Source: a virus. From it: DNA of 61,332 nucleotides. Shown piece after piece: positions 23,086 to 33,200 of this stretch. The stretch spans positions 1 to 61,332 of IMG/VR virus record IMGVR_UViG_3300028883_000051. One strand, given 5' to 3'. Made by a program: the position numbers and the translations under genes. The first letter of the stretch is position 1, and each line of letters begins with the position of its first letter. The notes below the pieces were generated by a model. That model was given only the letters and a program-made list of their open reading frames with translations. It was not told the origin of the DNA and did no database searches.

Positions 23086-23499
23086 ATGTCTAACTTTGCT
23101 TATTTTAATGATTATGTATTTGAGGCTACTATCAGTGATCCCGGTGGAGATGACAAGCAAATTCACCTGTTTAAAGCTCCACAGAGTATGACTCTTGTTG
23201 ATGCTTATGTGACTTGCAGTACCGCTATGGGTACTTCAAAGGGTGCGCAGCTTACGCTTCAGAATTGGGGTACTGGTGGAATTGCGGTACAGACTGGTGG
23301 TACGATTACTGATACTATCGGTGGTAGTGCAGCGGCAGATGCTATTGCAGCCGCTACGCCTGCTGCTTTTACTATCGCTGCTGCTAGTAAAAAGCTGGCT
23401 TCAGGAGAATGGCTTGTTCTGGATTATCAGGAACAGGGCGATTTTCAGGGCGGCGTTATGCGCGTTCATGTTCATGCGCGTCCCGGCGTTTCTGGCTAG
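23086..23499 (+). CDS. Capsid decoration or head-accessory protein (candidate)
   Basis: 137 residues of beta-rich, Ala/Gly/Thr-rich sequence ('GGTITDTIGGSAAADAIAAATPAAFTIA' type). It directly follows the capsid gene, is preceded by GGGGGA and followed by a terminator, and shares the high-expression codon style. Function by position only. Confidence 0.7.
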   Translation: MSNFAYFNDYVFEATISDPGGDDKQIHLFKAPQSMTLVDAYVTCSTAMGTSKGAQLTLQNWGTGGIAVQTGGTITDTIGGSAAADAIAAATPAAFTIAAASKKLASGEWLVLDYQEQGDFQGGVMRVHVHARPGVSG

Positions 23500-23526
23500 T
23501 ATGTAGTAAGTAAATAAAGAATAAGA

Positions 23527-23554
23527 GAGAAAAGCATACGCTTTTCTCTTTTTT
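23527..23554 (+). terminator. Intrinsic terminator after the capsid genes
   Basis: GAGAAAAGC (23527-23535), loop ATAC, GCTTTTCTC (23540-23548), six T. Separates the head genes from the glycosylation cassette. Confidence 0.9.
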
Positions 23555-23556
23555 AT

Positions 23557-23585
23557 TTGACATATATTATCGTTTATGTTATTAT
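23557..23585 (+). promoter_or_regulatory. Sigma70 promoter of the glycosylation cassette and tail operon
   Basis: TTGACA (23557-23562), 17-bp spacer ending in TATGT, TATTAT (23580-23585), two bases after the terminator T-run. Confidence 0.88.
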
Positions 23586-23620
23586 TAACTATATTACTTA
23601 CATAATTGAAAGGGTATATT

Positions 23621-24781
23621 ATGTCTAAAAAGAAAGTGCTGTGGCATAGCAATAGTCCTTTAGCCGGGACAGGTTATGGAAATCAGACTTATATATTTTC
23701 AAAGATTTTAAAAGAAGCCGGATATGATGTTACAATTTCGGCTACTTATGGGCTTTCGGGTAGTAGTATTGAGTTTGATGGCATTACTATTTTACCGCGT
23801 GGACTTGATAAAGCAGGAAATGATGTACTAGGCGCACACTATGAAGTGCTTAAGCCGGATATTCTATTTACACTTATTGATAGTTGGATTTTAAATCCGA
23901 ATATTATTAGTAAGCTGCCATTGGCAGTGTGGACTCCGATTGACCACGACCCTGTTCCGCCTAAAGTAACAGAGGTTATGGATGCAATTTCTTTTCCCGT
24001 TGCAATGAGTAAGTTTGGCGAAAGTGCTTTACGAGATGAAGGTGTCGATCCTTATTATATTCCGCATGGTGTCGTTACAAATATCTTTGAGCCAAAAGAT
24101 AAAACTGAGGCACGTAAACGCTTTAAGGTAGAAGATGACGTATTTGTTGCTATTATGAACGCCGCAAATAAAGGTTATCCTTGCCGTAAATCATTTGAAT
24201 CGGTACTTAAAGCATGGAAGGCTTTTACAGATAAACACCCAAGAAGTATTTTATACATGCACACACTTCCTGTTGAAAATTTTGGTGGACTTGATTTTGA
24301 TGCTGCACTAAAGTTTTATCACTTAGATCGTGGACAGGTAAGATTTCCAAATATGTATAAATATGTTATGGGCGAATATAAGTGGGATTTTCTGGTAGAT
24401 ATGTACAATATGGCAGACGTACTTCTTGCCCCGTCTATGGGAGAAGGTTTTGGTATTCCAGTTGTTGAAGCACATGCTTGCGGTTGCCCTACAATTGTTA
24501 CTGATTTTTCTGCACAAGCAGAACTTGGGGCTACGTATAAAATTCCAATTAATCGTTTTGATGATTTACGTATTATGCCACAACGTAGCGAGCAGGCTTT
24601 TGTATTGCCTTCACAAATTCTTGCCGGACTTGAATGGGTGTACAATCATGAACATCCGGAACAGTTACGAGAACAGGCGCGTGAAGCTGCTATGCCTTAT
24701 GATGCACTTGTTGTTTTTGAGCGTTATATGCAACCCGTATTTGAGGCAATAGCTGATATTACGGCAATTCAAAATGCCTAA
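23621..24781 (+). CDS. Glycosyltransferase, GT-B fold (group 1/GT4-like)
   Basis: 386 residues from the ATG at 23621 (GAAAGGG upstream). 'SNSPLAGTGYGNQTYIFSKIL' gives the N-terminal Rossmann start of group 1 enzymes. The donor site 'PSMGEGFGIPVVEAHACGCP' followed by 'TIVTDFSAQAE' (near residues 270-305) is the classic EGFGxPxxEAxxCGxP motif. It would transfer a sugar from a nucleotide sugar. First gene of the inserted cassette; acceptor could be a virion protein or host glycan. Confidence 0.92.
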   Translation: MSKKKVLWHSNSPLAGTGYGNQTYIFSKILKEAGYDVTISATYGLSGSSIEFDGITILPRGLDKAGNDVLGAHYEVLKPDILFTLIDSWILNPNIISKLPLAVWTPIDHDPVPPKVTEVMDAISFPVAMSKFGESALRDEGVDPYYIPHGVVTNIFEPKDKTEARKRFKVEDDVFVAIMNAANKGYPCRKSFESVLKAWKAFTDKHPRSILYMHTLPVENFGGLDFDAALKFYHLDRGQVRFPNMYKYVMGEYKWDFLVDMYNMADVLLAPSMGEGFGIPVVEAHACGCPTIVTDFSAQAELGATYKIPINRFDDLRIMPQRSEQAFVLPSQILAGLEWVYNHEHPEQLREQAREAAMPYDALVVFERYMQPVFEAIADITAIQNA

Positions 24782-25259
24782 TATTTATCAGCAAATAAAA
24801 CCAAAACCTACACGTTACAAGGGAATACGCTATAGGTCAAAACTTGAAGCACAGTGGGCTTATCTGTTTGATTTATATGATCTGCCTTATTTGTATGAGC
24901 CGAATATAAGAGGTATAGCGTATTTACCGGATTTTGAATTACCACAGGGCGTATTGCTTGAGATAAAACCTGAACAGATACCAGAAGAAACACTTCCTAA
25001 ACTTATTAAAGTTGCAAAAGAATTACCGGATTATACAGTATTATTATGCTCTGGATCGTTTTATAAAAAGAGCACAATTTTTATATGGCATGTAAAACCA
25101 AACGGCAATTTAAGTAATGCTTTAGATTTTACATTTTGTGAATATTGTGGTAAGATAACTTTACAGAATAAAATGATTTGTCCGATTTGCGGTAAAATAG
25201 CCTTACCACTAACCATTACAGAAAGGGAACGAATAAGTAAACATGTGTTCAGACGATAG
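24774..25259 (+). CDS. PD-(D/E)XK nuclease-like protein with zinc ribbon
   Basis: 161 residues. 'GIRYRSKLEAQWAYLFD', 'YEPNIRGIAYLPDFELP' and 'LLEIKPEQ' match the E, D and ExK positions of small phage PD-(D/E)XK proteins (DUF1064-like). The C-terminus has 'FCEYCGK' and 'ICPICGK', a zinc ribbon. It overlaps genes on both sides (8 and 17 bases). An endonuclease between glycosyltransferases is odd; it may be a passenger gene. Confidence 0.82.
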   Translation: MPNIYQQIKPKPTRYKGIRYRSKLEAQWAYLFDLYDLPYLYEPNIRGIAYLPDFELPQGVLLEIKPEQIPEETLPKLIKVAKELPDYTVLLCSGSFYKKSTIFIWHVKPNGNLSNALDFTFCEYCGKITLQNKMICPICGKIALPLTITERERISKHVFRR

Positions 25260-25944
25260 GACTTATGATGTGACTGTGCTTATACCTGCTTATAATGAAG
25301 AAGCAGATATTCTTACAGCAATCGAATCTATTTATCATAATGATGGAATTACGATACAAACACTCGTAGTTGATGACGCTTCTACAGATGATACATATTG
25401 GAAAGTCTATAATTCAGAATATGATGTAAAAGTATTTCGTAATAAAGAGAATAAAGGAAAAGGCGCTTCTTTAAATACGCTATTTCCATTTGTAAAAGGT
25501 AGGTATTGGATCGTACTTGATGCTGATGATACTTTTGAGCCACAGGCTCTTGCTATACTTGCACATACTTTTGATTTTTTAGTTGAAGATAGTAATCGTG
25601 ATAATTGGTTTGTTTATGGACGTACTTATTATCACGGTATGATAGAACGTATTCATGTGCCTCCGATATTTAAAGCTGATCAATTTTATAAACATAATCC
25701 CGTTTGTTCTCCTATTATGTGTCCGCGCAGAACTTTTGAAAAAGATAATATTAAATATATTGAAGATTTACGTATTGCAGAAGATTGGGGTTTAATGGTT
25801 AGTTTAGTGGAAGCGGGCTATGAGGGCCACGCTAAAGCTGATACTCTTGTTTATCATTATACATATGATAATACTGGCAAGCAGGAACGTAACGAACGTT
25901 TTACTCGTGACGTTTTACGAGAACATTTTCCAAAGGTAAAATAA
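25243..25944 (+). CDS. Glycosyltransferase family 2 (GT-A fold)
   Basis: 233 residues. 'VTVLIPAYNEEADILTAIES', 'VDDASTDDT' and the metal-binding DxD in 'YWIVLDADDTF' (near residues 84-94) are complete GT2 motifs; 'AEDWGLMVSL' carries the ED..W-like acid. It would use a UDP- or GDP-sugar and a divalent metal. Stop and next start share a base. Confidence 0.93.
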   Translation: MCSDDRTYDVTVLIPAYNEEADILTAIESIYHNDGITIQTLVVDDASTDDTYWKVYNSEYDVKVFRNKENKGKGASLNTLFPFVKGRYWIVLDADDTFEPQALAILAHTFDFLVEDSNRDNWFVYGRTYYHGMIERIHVPPIFKADQFYKHNPVCSPIMCPRRTFEKDNIKYIEDLRIAEDWGLMVSLVEAGYEGHAKADTLVYHYTYDNTGKQERNERFTRDVLREHFPKVK

Positions 25945-26567
25945 TGGTATTTCCAGTCGTAGAGGGGCATCTTTATTATGAAGAAGCTGTAGCTTTATAT
26001 GAGTATGCCGCAAAAATTACACAAGGTAATATCTTAGAAATAGGAAATTATAGGGGTTATTCTACCGTAATGCTTGGTCTTGGTGCTAAAGTTAATAGGA
26101 CAAACCCTATCATATATTCCGTTGATCCACATCTCCCCTACCGTGATAAATCGGGTAATAATCCTAATTTTCAAAGTAAATATGGCAGAGAAGATAACGA
26201 ACATTTTTTACAAAATATTGTAAAACATAATGTTCATGCTGTTGTATTTCCGATTAGCCTTTCCGTTGAAGATGTAAATATTACGTTTGATATAGGAATG
26301 GCTTTTATTGACGGGTCACATTATTTTGAAGATGTGGTAGAACACACGCTATTGGTTTACGAAAATCTTGTTAAAGATGGATTTTTGATTTACCACGATA
26401 GCACCTATGATGGAGTAGCGCCTGTAATTGATAACTTACAACGGACAGGGCTTGCTTCGCTGGTAGAACGAGTCAGAGGTCTTACTATATTACGTCGTCT
26501 GACAGAAAGGGATGATGAAGATTATGACGAACGTATTGACAAATTTACGAGTCGGTGTGGTATCTGA
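25944..26567 (+). CDS. SAM-dependent methyltransferase (Methyltransf_24-like)
   Basis: 207 residues. 'GNILEIGNYRGYSTVML' is the SAM-binding motif I, 'IIYSVDPHLPY' the acidic strand 2 end, and 'IGMAFIDGSHYFEDVVEH' with 'GFLIYHDSTYDGV' match the class I O-methyltransferase type that often sits in glycan-modification clusters. Likely methylates a sugar added by the neighbouring transferases. Confidence 0.88.
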   Translation: MVFPVVEGHLYYEEAVALYEYAAKITQGNILEIGNYRGYSTVMLGLGAKVNRTNPIIYSVDPHLPYRDKSGNNPNFQSKYGREDNEHFLQNIVKHNVHAVVFPISLSVEDVNITFDIGMAFIDGSHYFEDVVEHTLLVYENLVKDGFLIYHDSTYDGVAPVIDNLQRTGLASLVERVRGLTILRRLTERDDEDYDERIDKFTSRCGI

Positions 26568-27435
26568 TACCAGATTACCTACGCATTGGGGCTACCCCGG
26601 TCACGGACTTGGTAAACAGAATTTAATTGTATCAAAGATTTTGAGAAAGAACGGGGCAAAGGTAACATTATTTGCTGCTCCCGGTAGTGCAGATGACGCT
26701 GATCTTGTACATTGTAGAAGTGTTGAAGATTTAAATAAAGCTGTACTCGAAACAGAACTTGATTTAATTATTGATTCCTCACATCAACACGTTCTTTATC
26801 GAATGACAGATGTTCCTGTACTTAACTATTCACACGATAGAGAATCTTACCCCGGTACAAAGGCTCTCGTTCCTTCTCATGCACATGCACAATATCATGG
26901 TTTAACAGAATATGAAGTTATTCCTAATTGTGTAGATTTATCTGAGTTTTCTATGTGCAGTAAACCAAAAAATTACTATGCTTTTTTGGCATCTCCCCAT
27001 CCCAAAAAAGGTGTTAAAAGCGCCATGTATGCCGCTAAAATTATAGGCTTTGAATTTGTTATGGCGGGAAATGGTACAGAAGGATTACCATTCGGTATCG
27101 GCCCGTTAATTGGAAAAGAGAAAGTTAAATTTCTACAAGAGGCAAAGGCTTTATTATTCCCTTCGTCACAGGAAGCCGGGCCAATTACCGTACTTGAAGC
27201 ACAAGCGTGCGGTACGCCTGTACTTACATATAATAAAGGTGGTGCGGCGGAATATATGATTGACGGTAAAACAGGTTTTGCGGCAGAAGATTTAGATCAG
27301 TTTGTGGACGTATGTCAGCAAGTAGATACAATAAATCGGTATGCTTGTAGAGATTTTGTAAAAGAAAATCATACAATAGAACACACAGAAGCAAGCCTGC
27401 TACATGCAATAGAAAGGTTTGCAAAGGAGTTATAA
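26515..27435 (+). CDS. Glycosyltransferase, GT-B fold (group 1)
   Basis: 306 residues; ATGs at 26512, 26515 and 26524 are all possible (AAAGGG lies just upstream). 'VVSDTRLPTHWGYPGHGLGKQN' type start, then 'YYAFLASPHPKKGVKSAMYAAKI' and the donor motif 'FPSSQEAGPITVLEAQACGTP' near the C-terminus. Shorter than usual group 1 enzymes. Overlaps the methyltransferase gene by ~50 bases. Confidence 0.9.
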   Translation: MKIMTNVLTNLRVGVVSDTRLPTHWGYPGHGLGKQNLIVSKILRKNGAKVTLFAAPGSADDADLVHCRSVEDLNKAVLETELDLIIDSSHQHVLYRMTDVPVLNYSHDRESYPGTKALVPSHAHAQYHGLTEYEVIPNCVDLSEFSMCSKPKNYYAFLASPHPKKGVKSAMYAAKIIGFEFVMAGNGTEGLPFGIGPLIGKEKVKFLQEAKALLFPSSQEAGPITVLEAQACGTPVLTYNKGGAAEYMIDGKTGFAAEDLDQFVDVCQQVDTINRYACRDFVKENHTIEHTEASLLHAIERFAKEL

Positions 27436-28023
27436 ATGGCGGCAAGAAATGGGCAAACATACCTTGTTTCCCTGTTACGACGTTTGTGTATGGTAACGGA
27501 TTCTGATTATGTCGTTGCTGGTGGCACGTTCTGGTCAGATGATAATATCGTAGATGCTCTTGAAACACATCAAAAGTTTTTAGCCGGAGTAGTTGCACGA
27601 CCAATTGCGCAGAACTTGGGAGGCACATCTCGGTACTACTATTACCAGTTACCGTATACTTACTTTGAAAGTGAATCATCGGGTACAGCTTATTTTCGGT
27701 TATTTGATGGTTACGGAGATTTAATCGGCACAGCCGATTACACACTTGATCCTGTAAATGGACAAATTTTATTTTCAGACGATCATGGCGGAAGTAGTGT
27801 TTACTGCGATATGCTCCTGTATAACGTTCATGCAGCGGCGGCAGATATTTGGCGGATGAAAGCGGGGCACATTGCGGCCCATTCATACAATATTACTATT
27901 GATGGGCATAAGTTAAATCGTAGGGATGTAATAGATTCATATACGCAGATGGCAGATTATTATGAAGGAAAATCTGGATTTAAATCTGTTCCTGTTGTCC
28001 GTGTAGATATTACGGGAGTATAG
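27436..28023 (+). CDS. Head-tail connector / adaptor (candidate)
   Basis: 195 residues, starting right after the glycosyltransferase stop. It precedes the stopper-like and tail-completion genes, the position of head-completion adaptors. N-terminal helix plus a beta-rich middle ('YYYYQLPYTYFE', 'DYTLDPVNGQILFS') and helical C-terminus. Function from position and plan. Confidence 0.65.
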   Translation: MAARNGQTYLVSLLRRLCMVTDSDYVVAGGTFWSDDNIVDALETHQKFLAGVVARPIAQNLGGTSRYYYYQLPYTYFESESSGTAYFRLFDGYGDLIGTADYTLDPVNGQILFSDDHGGSSVYCDMLLYNVHAAAADIWRMKAGHIAAHSYNITIDGHKLNRRDVIDSYTQMADYYEGKSGFKSVPVVRVDITGV

Positions 28024-28024
28024 C

Positions 28025-28423
28025 ATGTTAAATATAAATAGTAATTTTATGTCATCGGATGAAATTACCAGTATTCGAAATGAACTTGGGTATTACATGG
28101 TAGATTCTTGTGTTGTAAAAACAAAAGGATATACCAAAGATGCTTATGGTAATACGGTTGAAGGTTTTACGGCTTCTGGTACATATGATTGTTTGTTTAC
28201 GCCGCTTGAACGTGTAGAAGGGGTATTTGGCGGGCAGGGCTTTGAACGTGAAATGTCTAAAGTCTGGTATAATCTTACACTCCCCTATGATGCGACAATC
28301 GGTGTCGGTGATATAATTGATAAATCTTCTACAGAATTTGAGGTTGTACGTGTCTTTTCAGAACAGACAAATATTTTCTCTAAACGAGCCGTCATTGTTC
28401 TCGTTGAAGGAGATATTACCTGA
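28025..28423 (+). CDS. Head-closure / stopper protein (candidate)
   Basis: 132 residues, beta-rich; 'GYTKDAYGNTVEGFTASGTYDCLFTPL' and 'YDATIGVGDIIDKSSTEFEVV' resemble the small beta-barrel of head-closure proteins (SPP1 gp16/HK97 gp7 set). Its stop overlaps the next start. Confidence 0.72.
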   Translation: MLNINSNFMSSDEITSIRNELGYYMVDSCVVKTKGYTKDAYGNTVEGFTASGTYDCLFTPLERVEGVFGGQGFEREMSKVWYNLTLPYDATIGVGDIIDKSSTEFEVVRVFSEQTNIFSKRAVIVLVEGDIT

Positions 28424-28866
28424 TGGGTGCAGCAAACTTTGTAAATATTGATGTAGAACTTGATTTAACAGGATTAAATAGAATCAGACGGGTACTTAAT
28501 CCGATTACTGCTGAAGGGCTTACTAAGATTGCAGAAGCTATTAAAAATGAAATCGATGAATCATTTACACGTCCAGAAGGTACGGTATCTGCTCCCGGTG
28601 ATCCTCCGGGTATTCAATCCGGCGAATTACGTAGGGGTTTACAGGTAGAAGAAGCTACGGCTAGGAATATGGTAGCTACAATTAAATCTACTACTGCTTA
28701 TTCTGATTATGTAGAATTTGGGCATAGTGTTAGGGGCGGCTATGTAGCTCCCCGCCCGTTTATGCGCCCTGCGGCAAATAGGGTAAATGAACGTGGCGTA
28801 AAGCGTATTTTCCGGGATGGTTATCTTACAGAAGGATTAGGTGATATTGATCATTTTGATTTCTAA
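28423..28866 (+). CDS. Tail completion protein, HK97 gp10-like
   Basis: 147 residues. 'GDPPGIQSGELRRGLQV', 'YSDYVEFGHSVRGGYVAPRPFMRPA' is the hallmark of the HK97-gp10 family of neck/tail-completion proteins. Start overlaps the previous stop (ATGG/TGATGG). Confidence 0.85.
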   Translation: MGAANFVNIDVELDLTGLNRIRRVLNPITAEGLTKIAEAIKNEIDESFTRPEGTVSAPGDPPGIQSGELRRGLQVEEATARNMVATIKSTTAYSDYVEFGHSVRGGYVAPRPFMRPAANRVNERGVKRIFRDGYLTEGLGDIDHFDF

Positions 28867-28878
28867 AGGTAAAATAAA

Positions 28879-29280
28879 ATGAAACGTGTTTTACAACAAG
28901 CAATATATAATTATTTAACTAATCTTACGGACTTGACAAATGTCTTAGGTAGTGGTAAAATTACGTATAGAATTGCCCCCGCAGATGCACAATTTCCCTA
29001 TCTAGTCTTTTACGAGATAACTGAGCAATCAGAGAATTATGCAAAAATAGATTCTATCAATGCTGTTATTAGTATGCGTGTAGTTAGTACGTCTAATTCG
29101 CAAGTACAACAAGCACTTGATGTAATCTTTGATAATTTACATAATTCTGCCTCATTTTCCGTAACAGGTTGGAATGTTTACCGTGTTAAACACATTAACA
29201 CAACCATGTTTTTAGAACAACAAGAACGAGTACAGGTGTACATGGGTACATCTGATTACCGTTTTACTATGAATAAATAA
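28879..29280 (+). CDS. Tail terminator / DUF3168-like protein
   Basis: 133 residues. 'YRIAPADAQFPYLVFYEITEQ' and the later 'MRVVSTSNSQVQQALDVIFDNLH' fit the alpha/beta tail-terminator family (DUF3168/gpU-like). Located between gp10-like and the tail tube gene as expected. Confidence 0.78.
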   Translation: MKRVLQQAIYNYLTNLTDLTNVLGSGKITYRIAPADAQFPYLVFYEITEQSENYAKIDSINAVISMRVVSTSNSQVQQALDVIFDNLHNSASFSVTGWNVYRVKHINTTMFLEQQERVQVYMGTSDYRFTMNK

Positions 29281-29294
29281 GGAGATATATACAA

Positions 29295-29720
29295 ATGGCT
29301 GTTGCTACTCGTTATACAGGCAAAGACCTATATGTAGAGTTTGGCGGTACTTCACTTACTTCGGATCAGCGTTCGTTTTCTGTTACTCGTGAACAGGAAA
29401 CAGCAGATACTACTGCTGGTGCAGATGGTGCTCGTAGTTACAAGGCTACCGTGAAAAATTTCACGGCGGAATTGGAAATTCTGGCTGATTCTAGCGCAGG
29501 CGGTACGGGTATGCTTGGTGCTGTGCAGGAAGGTACTGAAGGTACACTTATTTGGGGGCCACGTGGTACAACCTCTGGTTATCCTAAAAATTCTATCGCT
29601 GCTATCGTTACCAGTGTTGATGTTTCCCTTAACTTTGATGATGCTGTTGTTTATAGCATTAGTTTTCAGGGTCAGGGCGATATGACAATTGATGAACTTG
29701 ATGGCGGTACGTGGGCATAA
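29295..29720 (+). CDS. Major tail (tube) protein
   Basis: 141 residues, beta-rich, with 'DLYVEFGGTSLTSDQRSFSVTREQETADTTAG' type start and repeated strands. Small tail-tube fold; highly biased codons as in the capsid gene. GGAGATAT precedes it. Confidence 0.85.
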   Translation: MAVATRYTGKDLYVEFGGTSLTSDQRSFSVTREQETADTTAGADGARSYKATVKNFTAELEILADSSAGGTGMLGAVQEGTEGTLIWGPRGTTSGYPKNSIAAIVTSVDVSLNFDDAVVYSISFQGQGDMTIDELDGGTWA

Positions 29721-29755
29721 TATTTAAAAATTTGAAGTAATACGAAAGGGTTTTC

Positions 29756-30058
29756 ATGGCTATTTCAGTAAAATATTCATTACAGAAGATTACCGCTAGG
29801 GAAGTGAGCGAGTTTAATAAGAAGCTCGCTCATGACCCTAACGAATCTATCGACCTTTTTGCAGTTATGCTTTCTAAGTCGGTAGTAGATGCTCCCGATG
29901 AGTTGAAGGCAAAAGGGGCACTTAATAACCCCGATACATATCTTGAATTACCATTCTGGCCTAGTGATGAAGGTAATGCAGAGCTTGCATTTATGGAATT
30001 GGTAGAAGGATTAAATACTGCAATGGAAAAAGTCAACAAGAGTACCAAAAAGCGGTAA
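29756..30058 (+). CDS. Tail assembly chaperone G
   Basis: 100 residues, acidic, helical, between tail tube and tape measure as for lambda gpG-like chaperones. It ends a few codons after a slippery run, where a -1 shift would extend it into the next frame (see 30052-30255). Confidence 0.82.
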   Translation: MAISVKYSLQKITAREVSEFNKKLAHDPNESIDLFAVMLSKSVVDAPDELKAKGALNNPDTYLELPFWPSDEGNAELAFMELVEGLNTAMEKVNKSTKKR

Positions 30059-30255
30059 CACTTTATTTGACTTTTGGCCCGGAACAAGCCCCCCTAAAAG
30101 ATTGGTCGTGGGATTATATGAAATCGGTGATTGCATATAATTACCATTACACTCTTGAATATATAGAGCAATTATCTCAGCATGATGTAAATGCTCTATT
30201 AGGTACAATTTCTGCTATGAATAAAGCTCAAAGCAGAAAATCAAAGAAAAAGTAG
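30052..30255 (+). CDS. Tail assembly chaperone T extension, made by -1 frameshift
   Basis: The -1 frame stays open from upstream of the G stop to 30255. It encodes 'LYLTFGPEQAPLKDWSWDY...' and a basic tail, the usual T extension, without a ribosome site or ATG of its own. The likely slip site is CAAAAAG at 30046-30052 (0-frame ACC AAA AAG). The G-T fusion would have about 166 residues. Confidence 0.72.
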   Translation, partial: AVTLYLTFGPEQAPLKDWSWDYMKSVIAYNYHYTLEYIEQLSQHDVNALLGTISAMNKAQSRKSKKK

Positions 30256-30267
30256 TTTGGGGGTATC

Positions 30268-33200
30268 ATGGCAACTACTGTTGGAACACTAGATATTCTA
30301 ATAAGGGGCGATACCGCTTCCTTATCACGTTCCTTAAATACAGCTAACAATGAAATACAAGGATTTTCCCGAACAGCGGAACGGAACTTAACAAGAACAG
30401 GCGTAGCTCTCACAGCAGGGCTTACTGCTCCTATCTTGGGTAGTGCTGTTGCCGCTGTTCGTGCTGCCACCTCATGGGAATCTGCTTTTACAGGTGTACG
30501 TAAAACGGTTGATGCTTCTGAAAGCGTTCTTCTCCGTTTAAATAGTCAGCTACGTGATCTTGCCACTTCCCCGGATAGTTATGTTGCTGGTCTTGAAAAT
30601 GCACATGTAACATTAGCACAGATTGCCGAACTTGGCGGTCAGCTTGGCGTTGACCCGTCGGCTCTTTCCGAGTTTACAGATGTTATCGGGCAGCTTACGA
30701 TTGCTACCGATTTAACAGCAGAAAGTGCGGCCACGATGTTAGCGCAATATGCTAACATTACGGGTCTTGATATTGAAACAGAACTAAGAGGTTTAGGTGA
30801 TACCATCGTCAATCTCGGTAATAATATGGCGACGACGGAATCACAGATTGTATTATTCATGCAGCGTATGGCAGGTGCAGGCGCTAATATCGGTATGGCT
30901 GATACTGATATTGCAGCCTTTGCTGCTACGGCTGCTAGTGTAGGGCTACGTGCAGAAAGTGCAGGTACATCGTTTACACAGCTTGCTTTTGGTATTGAAG
31001 AAGCGGTAGCTTCTTTTCAGGGTGGAACTGTATCAGCCGATGCTCTTATCGGAAGCCTTACCGGAGTTACAAGTGATTTACAAAGAGAACAAACCGTATT
31101 ACAGCGGGAATTAACAGCGGCACAGGATAGATATAATCGTGCTGTTGAAAGCGGTAGCGCCTCACAGGGCGTATACCTTACCCGTGTTGAAGAACTACAG
31201 GCTGAACTTGCGGAAGTACAGGCGGATATGGCTTCTACAGAAGGCCGTATTGCCGGGATTACTCCCGGTACACTTATTTCATATGAACAAGGTAGTGAAG
31301 CCTTACGCGCCTACGCAGAAACAGCCGCACGCTCATTAGATTATGCAGGTATTTCTATGGAAGAATTTGCTAATCTATATACAGATGATGCGGCTGAAGC
31401 AATGTATGCTTTCCTGTCTGGTTTTGGTCAAATTGAAGATGCGGCTACACAGCTTGATATACTCGATGAAATTGGACTTACGGGTATTCGTGTATCTGAT
31501 CTTATTCGCCGTATGTCAAACGGTTCAGAACTACTTGCAGAGGCTTTTGGATTTGCAGAAGATTCTGCTGGTGCGCTGGCTGAAGAATCAGCCCGTCGCT
31601 TTGCTACGACGGAAGCGCAGATGTTCCGTTTACGTAATGTAATTTATGATCTTGGCATTGTTATGGGTTCGGTTTTGTTACCGCCTCTTAATGCCTTTAT
31701 GTCATTTATTTCTCGAATTATTCTTGGTTTATCAGATTTAAATCCCACAGCCGCAAGGCTTGTTTGGATTTTTGGAGGCATAGCTGCGGCTATTGGCCCA
31801 ATCATTCTATTGGGCAGTCAGTTAAGCGGTATATTTGCAGTTATGGCTGCTGCTCCATTTGCAGTATTTCTTATCGGCGTACTTGGATCACTTGCTGCGC
31901 TTACAGTAGGATTAAGTAGCGTCATTGATAATTCCTCCCTGTTATCAGCGCGGTTTGCGCGTATTAGGGATAGGCTTACCGGGCTTATTGCCCCTATACG
32001 TGAATTTATCGCTAACATCTTTACAATTGGACGTGCGTTTGTCAGAGCACTATTCCCTGCTTTTGATACATTTGATAATATGGGATTTTCTGTTGAGAAT
32101 TTACTGCTTAGTTTTACAAACTTTGCAAATAGAATTTTAAATTTTGTAACGCCAGCTATTAATCTGCTGGCAAGAGCTACGGGAATTGTCGCAGATATAT
32201 TGACTACGGGTACTTTTGATTACACAGGATTACTTGACGTTTTTGCTACGTTTGGAATGTTTGAAGATAGTGCCTTTTTCCGTCTTTTATTTGGAGAAGG
32301 GGCTACGGGTTCTGATGCTATTGAAAGTATTGTTGATGCAACTAGAAATCTCAGAGATTACATGAATAATGTAACGTTTGAAAGTTTTATCGGTGATATT
32401 TATAATGCGTTTCTAGATATAAGCAATCAGCTTAATCAGCTTAATCTTACACAGGTAGGCAAAGATGTTCGTGAAGCCTTCTTACGTATCGTTAGTTCTA
32501 TTACGGATAATGAAGGTGTTAATAGGCTTGCTCAAATTATCGGGGATTGGATTGTCTCGGCTTTCTCGTTCTTAGATAGTTTTGATTTTACAAGCGTTAT
32601 TAACGGAATTGCGCGGGCACTCGGTTTAGGCAATCTTGTTGAAGAAGCATTAAGCAAAGAAGATGCTTCTGCGGTATCGGATGCTGTCGGCGGCTACCTA
32701 TTACGGGGTATAGCAAATACACGAGCTAAGGGTTTTGATTTTCTACAATTTATAGAAGATATTAAACAGCAAGCGAAAGATATGTTTGGTAATGCAAACC
32801 TACTTTCTGTGGCTTCTGTCCTTGTTATCAATTTACGTAATAGTATAAATAACGCATTTGATAATTTTAATCCGGCAGATATACTTACTAGCTTTATAGA
32901 TTTTATCTCCCGAATTAAAACAGCTTTTATGGAATCCATTCCTTCTTTTGGCGAAAATATTTTTACTGGTTTCTTTGATTTCTTAGATCGGCTTAATCTT
33001 ATTGAAAATAAACCAGAATTATCTACGTTTTTGACGAATACAGGTATTGCTATTTCAACTTTTTTAGCGCAAGTAGCTGCTGGTTTTGCTTTAGCTAAAG
33101 GAGTTTTTCAAGAAAATACACTTATAAAAGGTCTTGGAAATATCTTTTCCTTTATCTCTCGTTTAGTATCTACGGGGGGTATTGCTTCTGGTATCGGTGG

